A stretch of 52,778 nucleotides of DNA from Clostridia bacterium. Lineage in GTDB: Bacteria; Bacillota; Clostridia; Oscillospirales; Acutalibacteraceae. The DNA is taken from positions 1-52,778 of the forward strand of contig JAFSCE010000007.1 in assembly GCA_017436915.1 (NCBI GenBank), in the 5' to 3' direction. The notes below the pieces were generated by a model. That model was not told the origin of the DNA, made no database searches, and worked only from the letters and a program-made list of their open reading frames with translations. The position numbers and the translations under genes were made by a program. Below, one piece after another: positions 45,477-52,778 of this stretch; the first letter of the stretch is position 1; each line of letters begins with the position of its first letter.

Positions 45477-46129
45477 ACCGTCGCACCGTTGACTGCCAAA
45501 TAATTCTTGATGCGCTGAACATTTTCGGCGTTTGCTTCGTCCTCTTCCAAATACTCGATAATATCATACACGTCCACTACCGAGTATACGGGGAAACCAA
45601 ACTCCTCTTCCACCTCGGCTATGGCGGATTTTTCGGTCTTGCCCTTTTCTTTACGGTCGACCATAACAAAGGTTGCTTCCACTTTCACGTCTTCCAGAGA
45701 AGAAAGATTTGCCATGCTTTCACGGATCGCCGTACCTGCGGTGATAACGTCTTCCACAATGACGACGGATTCGCCCGCTTTCGGGACGTAGCCGACGAAA
45801 ATACCGCCTTCGCCGTGGTCTTTGGCTTCTTTACGATTGAAGAAGAACGGCACATCCAAGCCCTCTTTGGCAAGCGCAATGGAAGACGATACCGCGATTG
45901 AAATGCCTTTGTAGGCAGGACCGTACAGCACCGTGCGTTTGGCACCGATCTTATCCAAATACGCTTTCGCGTAAAATTCACCTAACGTTTTGATCTGTTC
46001 ACCGGTTTTAATATCCCCGGCATTGATGAAATACGGGATCTTGCGACCGCTTTTCGCCGTGAAATCGCCGAATTTTAACACACCGGCACCTTGTAGGAAT
46101 TGAATAAACTCTCTTTTATATGCTTCCAT
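45473..46129 (-). CDS. pyrE: Orotate phosphoribosyltransferase
   Basis: A 218-residue PRTase converting orotate and PRPP to [53 protein letters not shown] (the flexible catalytic Lys/His loop) and the PRPP motif [16 protein letters not shown] are intact. It follows pyrF by 18 bp with AGGAAG before ATG 46129. Confidence 0.95.
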   Translation of the reverse strand: MEAYKREFIQFLQGAGVLKFGDFTAKSGRKIPYFINAGDIKTGEQIKTLGEFYAKAYLDKIGAKRTVLYGPAYKGISIAVSSSIALAKEGLDVPFFFNRKEAKDHGEGGIFVGYVPKAGESVVIVEDVITAGTAIRESMANLSSLEDVKVEATFVMVDRKEKGKTEKSAIAEVEEEFGFPVYSVVDVYDIIEYLEEDEANAENVQRIKNYLAVNGATV

Positions 46130-46147
46130 TTTTCTCTTCCTTTCTCA

Positions 46148-46846
46148 TCAATCGCAGAATTCCGCTACGCAACGCTCGTATGCGGCAACCGGATCTTCAG
46201 CTGCCGTGATCGGGCGTCCCACCACGATATAATCCGAACCAATGCGTTTTGCTTCGGCGGGCGTCATGACGCGTTTTTGGTCGCCGATATCCCCATCGGC
46301 AAAGCGAACGCCCGGGGTGACGGTTAAGAAATCCGCACCACAACGCTCGTGCACCTTGCCCGCCTCCAGCGGGGAGCAAACGACACCGTCAAGACCCGCT
46401 TTTTTGGCATTCGCGGCATAGTGCATCACGACTTCGTCGATCGGCTCGTGAATGAGCAGGTCGTTTTCCATGCTTTCTTGGTCGGTAGAGGTGAGTTGCG
46501 TTACCGCAATCAAGAGCGGACGGGTACCGTCGGGACGGGTAAGCCCCTCAATCGCCGCTTCCATCATGCGCACCGTGCCCGCCGCGTGCAGGTTGCACAG
46601 ATCCACATCCAGGCGGGATAGCACCGACATGGATTTTTTGACCGTGTTCGGGATGTCGTGCAGTTTTAAATCCAAAAAGATTTTGTGACCTCTTTTTTTG
46701 ATCTCACGCACGATCTGCGGACCTTCGGCATAGAACAACTCCATACCAATCTTAACAAACGGTTTTCTTCCGGTAAACTTGTCCAGGAACGCGAAAACCT
46801 GCTCGGCGCTTGCAAAATCACACGCCACAATAACATCCTTACCCAT
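46148..46846 (-). CDS. pyrF: Orotidine-5'-phosphate decarboxylase
   Basis: A 232-residue barrel enzyme giving [23 protein letters not shown], the catalytic Asp-Lys-Asp set in [16 protein letters not shown], and [20 protein letters not shown] with the [15 protein letters not shown] phosphate loop are present. The start overlaps pyrD by 8 bp; GGAGGAG lies inside pyrD. Confidence 0.96.
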   Translation of the reverse strand: MGKDVIVACDFASAEQVFAFLDKFTGRKPFVKIGMELFYAEGPQIVREIKKRGHKIFLDLKLHDIPNTVKKSMSVLSRLDVDLCNLHAAGTVRMMEAAIEGLTRPDGTRPLLIAVTQLTSTDQESMENDLLIHEPIDEVVMHYAANAKKAGLDGVVCSPLEAGKVHERCGADFLTVTPGVRFADGDIGDQKRVMTPAEAKRIGSDYIVVGRPITAAEDPVAAYERCVAEFCD

Positions 46847-47756
46847 GATGTGCTCCTCCTATAACATCGCTTAAATTCTGAATACCGTATTTATCCATCA
46901 CACGCGGCAACTCCTCGATGATGGTCTTGCAGACAAACGGATCGATGAGATTCGCCGCGCCCACTTCCACTGCGGTGGCGCCCGCAAGCATCATTTCGAT
47001 CACGTCCTCGGCACTGCTGACACCGCCCATACCGACGACGGGGATGTTCACCGCTCCCGCCACTTGGTATACCATGCGCACGGCGACCGGGAATATCGCA
47101 CTGCCCGAAAAACCGCCCATTTTGTTGGCGATCACGGGTTTTTTGGTTTTTAGATCAATGCGCATGCCGAGCAGGGTGTTGATTAAGCTGATGCCGTCGG
47201 CACCTGCGGCTTCACACGCTTTCGCGATAGACACGATATCCGTGACGTTCGGAGACAGTTTGATCAGTAACGGTTTATCCGTTACCTTGCGCACCGCCGC
47301 CGTGACTTCGGCAGCGGCTTCGGGCGACGTGCCGAAGCTCATACCGCCGCCGTGAACGTTGGGGCAACTGACGTTGACTTCAAACCAGCCGATGTCCTCT
47401 TCCCCGTTCAAGCGTTCGCACGTATATGCGTAATCTTCCACCGAAAAGCCGCTGACGTTCGCCATGACTTTTTTGTGGAAATGCTGACGCATTTTCGGCA
47501 GTTCTTCCGCAATCACTTTCTCTACACCGGGGTTTTGCAGACCTACTGCGTTGATCATGCCCATGGGGCATTCCGCAATACGCGGCGTAGGGTTGCCGAA
47601 GCGCGGCTCTTTGGTCGTTCCTTTGAACGAGAACGAGCCGAGCATATTGATATCGTACAGCTCTGCAAATTCGTAGCCGTATCCAAACGTACCACTGGCG
47701 GGGATGATGGGGTTATCCAGTTCAACCCCGCAAAGGTTGACGGTTAAGCGTCCCAT
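46839..47756 (-). CDS. pyrD: Dihydroorotate dehydrogenase, class 1B catalytic subunit
   Basis: A 305-residue FMN barrel oxidising dihydroorotate to orotate. [15 protein letters not shown], the catalytic Cys in [33 protein letters not shown] and [20 protein letters not shown] mark class 1B, which passes electrons through PyrK to NAD+. It overlaps pyrK by 13 bp, as is usual. SD GGAGG precedes ATG 47756. Confidence 0.96.
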   Translation of the reverse strand: MGRLTVNLCGVELDNPIIPASGTFGYGYEFAELYDINMLGSFSFKGTTKEPRFGNPTPRIAECPMGMINAVGLQNPGVEKVIAEELPKMRQHFHKKVMANVSGFSVEDYAYTCERLNGEEDIGWFEVNVSCPNVHGGGMSFGTSPEAAAEVTAAVRKVTDKPLLIKLSPNVTDIVSIAKACEAAGADGISLINTLLGMRIDLKTKKPVIANKMGGFSGSAIFPVAVRMVYQVAGAVNIPVVGMGGVSSAEDVIEMMLAGATAVEVGAANLIDPFVCKTIIEELPRVMDKYGIQNLSDVIGGAHHG

Positions 47757-48478
47757 AAGATCTCCTCCTTTGTAAGCACCGGACCGTCCTTGCAGATGCG
47801 TTTATAGCCGGTTACCGTTTTGCAGGAACAGCCCATGCACGCGCCGAAACCGCAGCCCATGCGTTCCTCGAAACTGAACTGACCTTCGGTGACGGTGTTT
47901 TTGTACACCGCTTTGAGCATCGGCTCGGGACCGCAGGTGAAGAAATAGTCGTATGACGCCGGCAGTGCATCGGTCACAAAGCCCTTGACGCCGTATGAGC
48001 CGTCAACAGTGGTGACTGTTACATTCGCGCCAAGTGCTTTAAATTCTTGTTCGTAGAACACCTCGTTTTTGGTGTTAAACCCTAACACTACCGACACGGT
48101 TTTGCCCTGTGCAATGAGCGTTTTTGCCAGCATATACAGCGGCGGGACACCGACACCACCGCCGAGCAGGAGCGCGTGAGATCCTGCCAAAGCGGTATCG
48201 TAACCGTTTCCGAGCCCTGTCAAAACGTCCAGTTGCTCGCCCACTGACATGGTGCTCATCTGCTCGGTGCCTTTGCCGACGACTTTATAGACAAGCGTCA
48301 GCTCACCATCGACACAGTCGCACACCGAGATGGGACGGCGCAGATACAGTCCGTCCAGTTTGATGTTCACAAACTGACCGGGGGCAGTGATCGCCGACGT
48401 GTCCCCTTTTAACACCATGCGGTATACCGTATCGGTCAGTGGTTGGTTTGTAAGAATCGTGAAAATTCCTTGTTTCAT
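47744..48478 (-). CDS. pyrK: Dihydroorotate dehydrogenase electron-transfer subunit
   Basis: A 244-residue FAD/[2Fe-2S] protein. The FAD-binding strand LYLRRPISVCDCVDGELTLV, the NAD loop LLLGGGVGVPPLYMLAKTL and the Cys cluster ERMGCGFGACMGCSCKT ... RICKDGPVL bind cofactors. It partners PyrD to deliver electrons to NAD+, fitting an anaerobe. It begins 15 bp after carB. Confidence 0.95.
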   Translation of the reverse strand: MKQGIFTILTNQPLTDTVYRMVLKGDTSAITAPGQFVNIKLDGLYLRRPISVCDCVDGELTLVYKVVGKGTEQMSTMSVGEQLDVLTGLGNGYDTALAGSHALLLGGGVGVPPLYMLAKTLIAQGKTVSVVLGFNTKNEVFYEQEFKALGANVTVTTVDGSYGVKGFVTDALPASYDYFFTCGPEPMLKAVYKNTVTEGQFSFEERMGCGFGACMGCSCKTVTGYKRICKDGPVLTKEEILWDA

Positions 48479-48493
48479 TATCTCACTCTACCT

Positions 48494-51400
48494 TTATGCA
48501 TCGATCGTGGAGATCGTTAACGTGGTTTCTTCCAAGACGTCAAGCAGCACGCGGACGGTGTCCAGTGCAGTGAAGATGGTAACGTTGTTATCGGTGGCAT
48601 AACGGCGGATCTCATAGCCGTCGCTTGCCTGACCCATCGAACCGATGTCGCGTGTGTTGAGAACATAGGCGATATGACCTTGACGAAGTGCTTCGCCGAT
48701 CTCATCACTGCCGTCGCTGATCTTTTTAAGCACGTGAGTGCGGATACCGTTTTCTTTTAAGAAATCGGCAGTGCCCTGCGTGGCCGCAATGTTAAAGCCG
48801 AGGTTATAGAAACGGCGAATCAGTGGCAACGCTTCCTGCTTATCCTTATCGGCAATAGTGGCAAACACCGTGCCGTAATTCTGCAGATGCATACCCGATG
48901 CCTGCAAGGCCTTATACAACGCACGGTTGAGTTTATCGTCGTAGCCGATCGCTTCTCCCGTGGATTTCATTTCGGGCGACAGATACGCGTCCAAGCCGCG
49001 GATCTTATTGAACGAGAACACAGGCACTTTGACATACCAACGCTTTTTCTCGTCGGGATAGATGCTGAAGATGCCCTGTTCCTTCAAACTCTTGCCCATG
49101 ATGACCTCGGTCGCGATGTCCGCTAAGCTATAGCCCGTTGCCTTGGACAGGAACGGAACGGTGCGGGAAGAACGGGGATTCACTTCGATAATAAAGACGT
49201 TTTCGTCCTTGTCAACGATGAACTGGATGTTGAACAAACCGATGATACCGATGCCGAGACCCAGTTTCTTCGCATACTGCAGAATGGTGCCTTTGACTTT
49301 GTCCGAGATGCTGAACGTGGGATACACGCTGATAGAGTCACCCGAGTGAACACCGGTGCGCTCGACCAGTTCCATGATACCGGGGACAAAGACGTCCTTA
49401 CCGTCGCAGATCGCGTCGATCTCTACTTCCTTGCCCTGAATGTATTTATCGACCAAAACGGGTTTATCCTCGTCGATCTCAACGGCGGTTTTCAAATAAT
49501 GACGGAGTTGTTCTTCGCCCGCCACGATCTGCATGGCTCTGCCGCCGAGCACGAAGCTCGGGCGCACTAAGACCGGATAGCCGATCTCCGCAGCGGCCGC
49601 GATACCGTCTTCGATGTTGGTGACGGCATGGCCCTTGGGCTGCGGGATGTTGAGTTCGCGCAGGATCCGTTCGAAACTGCCGCGGTCTTCTGCGCGTTCA
49701 ATTGCCGCACAGTCGGTGCCGATGATCTTAACACCGCGCTCCATCAGCGGCTCAGCCAAGTTGATGGCCGTCTGACCGCCGAGCGACGCGATAACACCCT
49801 CGGGTTTTTCAAATTCGATGATGTTCATGACGTCTTCCACCGTCAGCGGCTCGAAGTACAGCTTGTCCGCAGTGGTGTAGTCGGTGGACACCGTTTCGGG
49901 GTTGTTGTTGATGATAATGGCTTCATAGCCGGAGTTCTTAATGGTCGTAACCGCGTGCACGGTGGAATAGTCAAATTCCACACCCTGGCCGATACGGATC
50001 GGACCGGCGCCGAGAACAACGATCTTCTTTTTATCCGTCAAAATGGAGGTGTTTTCCCCTTGGTAGGACGAGTAGAAATACGGAATATACGCACCGGTAT
50101 GGCAGGTATCCACCATGCGGTACACGGGGAACATCCCCTCGGCTTTACGCAAGTTGTAAACCTCAACCTCGCTCATGCCCCAGAGTTTCGCGATGAAACG
50201 GTCGCTGAAGCCCATCAGTTTGGCGCTTTTCAGCACGGCAAGATCGCCCGGCGCCGCTTTAACCTCGGTTTCCTTTTTGACGATGCGTTCAATCGCTTCC
50301 AGGAAATACGGGGTAATGGCGGTGATTTCAAATAATTCCTTGACGCTGACACCAAGACGCATCAGTTGTGCGATGGCGAAAACGTTATCGTCCTTAAATT
50401 CTTTGATGTACGCCCGCAACTCGTCTGACGACATATGATCGAATTTCGGCAGGTGGAAATGGCAGGCACCGATTTCCAGAGAGCGCACCGATTTGAGCAA
50501 GCACTCCTCCAAGGTAGAGCCGATACCCATGACCTCACCCGTGGCTTTCATCTGTGTGCCGAGGGTGTTGGGCGCAGTGGCGAATTTATCAAACGGGAAA
50601 CGCGGTAATTTCGCAATAACGTAATCCAAAGACGGCTCAAATGCCGCGTTGGTGTTGGCGATGGCAATATCTTCGAGTGCCATGCCGACCGCGATCTTCG
50701 CCGTTACACGCGCGATCGGATAGCCACTGGCTTTGGATGCCAACGCTGAGGAACGCGACACGCGCGGGTTGACCTCAATAAGATAGTATTCACTGGTGGT
50801 GGGATTGAGCGCAAACTGCACGTTGCAGCCACCCTCGATCTTGAGCTCGCGGATCAGCTTGATCGCGCTGTCGTTGAGCATTTTTTCGTCTTCTTTGCTT
50901 AAGGTCATGATGGGGGCCACTACCAACGAGTCGCCGGTGTGGACACCGACGGGGTCGATGTTTTCCATGCCGCAGATGGTGATGGCGTGATCCTGCGAGT
51001 CGCGCATGACCTCAAATTCGATCTCTTTATAACCTTTGACGCTCTTTTCGATGAGCACCTGATGCACGGGAGAAAGTTTGAAAGCATTTAAGCCGACTTC
51101 GATGAGTTCTTCCTCATTGTACGCAAAGCCGCCGCCGGTACCGCCGAGGGTGAACGCGGGGCGCAGAACGACCGGATAGCCGATCTCTTTCGCCGCCTGT
51201 TTGGCTTCGTCGAGTGAATAGGTGATCTGAGAAGGAATCGTCGGCTCGCCGATGGATTCGCACAGTTCTTTGAACAGCTCACGGTCCTCGGCGCGCTCGA
51301 TACTTTCACTGCTGGTGCCGAGCAGTTCTACACCGCACTCTTTGAGCACGCCCTTTTTCTCTAACTGCATAGCGAGGTTAAGACCCGTCTGACCGCCGAT

Positions 51401-51667
51401 GCCGGGAACGATGGCGTCGGGACGCTCGTAGCGCAGAATTTTCGCGATGTATTCCAATGTGAGCGGCTCCATGTAGACCTTGTCCGCGATGGTGGTATCC
51501 GTCATGATAGTGGCGGGGTTGGAGTTACACAAAATAACCTCGTACCCTTCCTCTTTGAGCGCCAAGCACGCCTGCGTGCCGGCATAGTCAAACTCCGCCG
51601 CCTGACCGATGACGATCGGACCGGAGCCGATGATCAGAATTTTTTTGATGTCTGTTCTTTTAGCCAT
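48494..51667 (-). CDS. carB: Carbamoyl-phosphate synthase, large subunit
   Basis: A 1057-residue enzyme with two ATP-grasp halves. IIGSGPIVIGQAAEFDYAGT and RPAFTLGGTGGGFAYNEEEL belong to the carboxyphosphate half; LGAGPIRIGQGVEFDYSTVH and RPSFVLGGRAMQIVAGEEQL to the carbamoyl-phosphate half. The C-terminal MGS-like allosteric domain (ATQGTADFLKENGIRTHVL) ends it. ATG 51667 has GAGAGG 5 nt upstream; an upstream in-frame start lacks an SD. It needs CarA for ammonia from glutamine, but carA is not next to it. Its product feeds both pyrB and argF. Confidence 0.96.
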   Translation of the reverse strand: MAKRTDIKKILIIGSGPIVIGQAAEFDYAGTQACLALKEEGYEVILCNSNPATIMTDTTIADKVYMEPLTLEYIAKILRYERPDAIVPGIGGQTGLNLAMQLEKKGVLKECGVELLGTSSESIERAEDRELFKELCESIGEPTIPSQITYSLDEAKQAAKEIGYPVVLRPAFTLGGTGGGFAYNEEELIEVGLNAFKLSPVHQVLIEKSVKGYKEIEFEVMRDSQDHAITICGMENIDPVGVHTGDSLVVAPIMTLSKEDEKMLNDSAIKLIRELKIEGGCNVQFALNPTTSEYYLIEVNPRVSRSSALASKASGYPIARVTAKIAVGMALEDIAIANTNAAFEPSLDYVIAKLPRFPFDKFATAPNTLGTQMKATGEVMGIGSTLEECLLKSVRSLEIGACHFHLPKFDHMSSDELRAYIKEFKDDNVFAIAQLMRLGVSVKELFEITAITPYFLEAIERIVKKETEVKAAPGDLAVLKSAKLMGFSDRFIAKLWGMSEVEVYNLRKAEGMFPVYRMVDTCHTGAYIPYFYSSYQGENTSILTDKKKIVVLGAGPIRIGQGVEFDYSTVHAVTTIKNSGYEAIIINNNPETVSTDYTTADKLYFEPLTVEDVMNIIEFEKPEGVIASLGGQTAINLAEPLMERGVKIIGTDCAAIERAEDRGSFERILRELNIPQPKGHAVTNIEDGIAAAAEIGYPVLVRPSFVLGGRAMQIVAGEEQLRHYLKTAVEIDEDKPVLVDKYIQGKEVEIDAICDGKDVFVPGIMELVERTGVHSGDSISVYPTFSISDKVKGTILQYAKKLGLGIGIIGLFNIQFIVDKDENVFIIEVNPRSSRTVPFLSKATGYSLADIATEVIMGKSLKEQGIFSIYPDEKKRWYVKVPVFSFNKIRGLDAYLSPEMKSTGEAIGYDDKLNRALYKALQASGMHLQNYGTVFATIADKDKQEALPLIRRFYNLGFNIAATQGTADFLKENGIRTHVLKKISDGSDEIGEALRQGHIAYVLNTRDIGSMGQASDGYEIRRYATDNNVTIFTALDTVRVLLDVLEETTLTISTIDA

Positions 51668-51682
51668 ACTATCCTCTCCCAT

Positions 51683-52778
51683 TTATCGTTGATAAACAAT
51701 CTTACCGTTACAAACCGTCAGCACACATTCGCCGTACAGCGCATCCCCCGCAAACGGGGTGGCTCTGCCGAGCGATTGAAAATGTGCCGGGTCAACCGTT
51801 ACTTGTTTTGAAAGATCCCACACGGAAAAATCTTCCGTCTGGGGAATTGAGAACCGCTTGCGCGGGTTATAAACGAGCAACTCCAACAAGCGTTCCATGG
51901 TGATGATGCCCGATTTAACCAAGTGTGTGTATAAAACGGGGAATGCCGTTTCCAGACCCACAATGCCGAACGCACTGCCCGAAAGACCTTTTGCCTTCTC
52001 TTCGGCGGAGTGCGGGGCGTGGTCGGTGGCGATCATGTCGATCGTGCCGTCGCGGATACCCTCAATAAGCGCTTCGCGGTCGCGTTTCGAGCGCAGCGGC
52101 GGGTTCATTTTGAAGCGGCCGTCCTCTTGCAGGCAGGAGTCATCCAGCACCAAATAATGCGGGCCGGTCTCACACGTGACGTCCACGCCGCGCCGTTTCG
52201 CTTCGCGGATCGCCTCCACGCTTTCCGCCGCCGAAATGTGGCAGACGTGATAACCGCAGCCGATCTCCTCTGCCAGTTTTAAGTCGCGGATAATGGGACC
52301 GTATTCACTTTCTGAACAGATGCCCTTGTGGCCGTGCGCTTTGGCGTATTCCCCGTCGTGGATATAGCCACCGTGTAAGAGTGAATTATCCTCGCAGTGC
52401 GCCACAATCAGTTTGCCGAGGGCTTTTGCCCGCCGCATGGCTTCGCGCATCATTTCTTCGCTCTGCACACCTCTGCCGTCGTCCGAGAAAGCAATCGCGT
52501 ACGGCGCCATCTCAGCAAAATCCGACAGCCGCTCCCCTTTTTGTTCTATCGTAATAGAACCGTAGGGGTAAACGTGAATGCATGCGTCGCGGTCGATGAT
52601 ATGCTGCTGCAGGGCAATGTGCTCCGCTGAATCGGGAACGGGATTCAAATTCGGCATGGTACACACGGCGGTGTAACCGCCCGCCGCCGCCGAGCGGCTT
52701 CCCGTTTCGATCGTTTCTTTATAAGAAAAACCCGGCTCACGAAAATGCACATGCACATCGCAAAAGCCGGGAAAAACA
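51683..52778 (-). CDS. pyrC: Dihydroorotase (N-terminus beyond right edge)
   Basis: The first gene of the visible pyr operon, cut by the window edge: the frame stays open past 52756, and the metal motif F-C-D-V-H-V-H-F-R lies within the last 40 bases, so roughly 50 N-terminal residues are missing. The ~365 visible residues show the class I (type I, ~425 residues) dihydroorotase pattern: the HxH pair, AHCEDNSLLHGGYIH, GYHVCHISAAESVEAI with metal-binding His, and catalytic IATDHAPHS. It cyclises carbamoyl aspartate to dihydroorotate. carB follows after 15 bp. Confidence 0.95.
   Translation of the reverse strand, partial: VFPGFCDVHVHFREPGFSYKETIETGSRSAAAGGYTAVCTMPNLNPVPDSAEHIALQQHIIDRDACIHVYPYGSITIEQKGERLSDFAEMAPYAIAFSDDGRGVQSEEMMREAMRRAKALGKLIVAHCEDNSLLHGGYIHDGEYAKAHGHKGICSESEYGPIIRDLKLAEEIGCGYHVCHISAAESVEAIREAKRRGVDVTCETGPHYLVLDDSCLQEDGRFKMNPPLRSKRDREALIEGIRDGTIDMIATDHAPHSAEEKAKGLSGSAFGIVGLETAFPVLYTHLVKSGIITMERLLELLVYNPRKRFSIPQTEDFSVWDLSKQVTVDPAHFQSLGRATPFAGDALYGECVLTVCNGKIVYQR

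Overview
The window reads as a chromosome segment of an anaerobic, probably host- or rumen-associated member of Bacillota, class Clostridia (Oscillospirales-like). This is an inference from moderate GC, strong AGGAGG-type ribosome-binding sites, TTGACA/TATAAT promoters, Thr/Asp-rich lipoprotein linkers, a YerC/HisR-like regulator heading a his operon, a short HisG with HisZ, PyrD with PyrK, and a ZTP riboswitch. There is no phage, IS element, CRISPR array, rRNA or tRNA that I can see. Almost all of the DNA is coding.

Positions 1-15.2 kb are an accessory region for glycans and the cell surface. A GLUG-repeat surface protein (cut by the left edge) and a beta-helix lipoprotein lie on the minus strand. 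On the plus strand are a sialidase-like beta-propeller protein and a fused amidohydrolase/acyltransferase coupled to an AraC regulator. A minus-strand operon runs ROK kinase, SIS isomerase, clan GH-A glycosidase, cytoplasmic SGNH hydrolase, SGNH lipoprotein. It diverges from a second AraC gene across a perfect inverted repeat. A PutP-type Na+/proline symporter closes the region.

Positions 15.4-52.8 kb are about 37 kb of biosynthetic operons. On the plus strand are argGHCJBDF and then hisR-hisZGDCBHAF-hisIE. Converging on them from the minus strand are pyrC-carB-pyrK-pyrD-pyrF-pyrE-pyrB and purE-purC-purF-purM-purN-(PurO-type cyclohydrolase)-(AICAR transformylase)-purD-purL-fhs. The his and pur operons meet tail to tail at a bidirectional terminator. 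The clusters share metabolites: carbamoyl phosphate links carB to argF and pyrB; PRPP feeds hisG, pyrE and purF; AICAR released by HisF/HisH enters the last purine steps; and Fhs makes the 10-formyl-THF used by PurN and the AICAR transformylase.

The most interesting points are: (1) the amidohydrolase fused to a NAT_N/GNAT_C-type acyltransferase module; (2) a complete ZTP riboswitch with terminator controlling a purine operon that ends in fhs; (3) a PurF that lacks its N-terminal nucleophile cysteine but keeps likely Fe-S ligands; (4) PurH replaced by an animal-like stand-alone AICAR transformylase plus a PurO-type cyclohydrolase; (5) a PyrB carrying only the zinc ribbon of PyrI; and (6) an SD-sequestering hairpin inside the glycan operon. 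I found no clearly new multi-gene system; the novelty lies in domain architectures and regulation.
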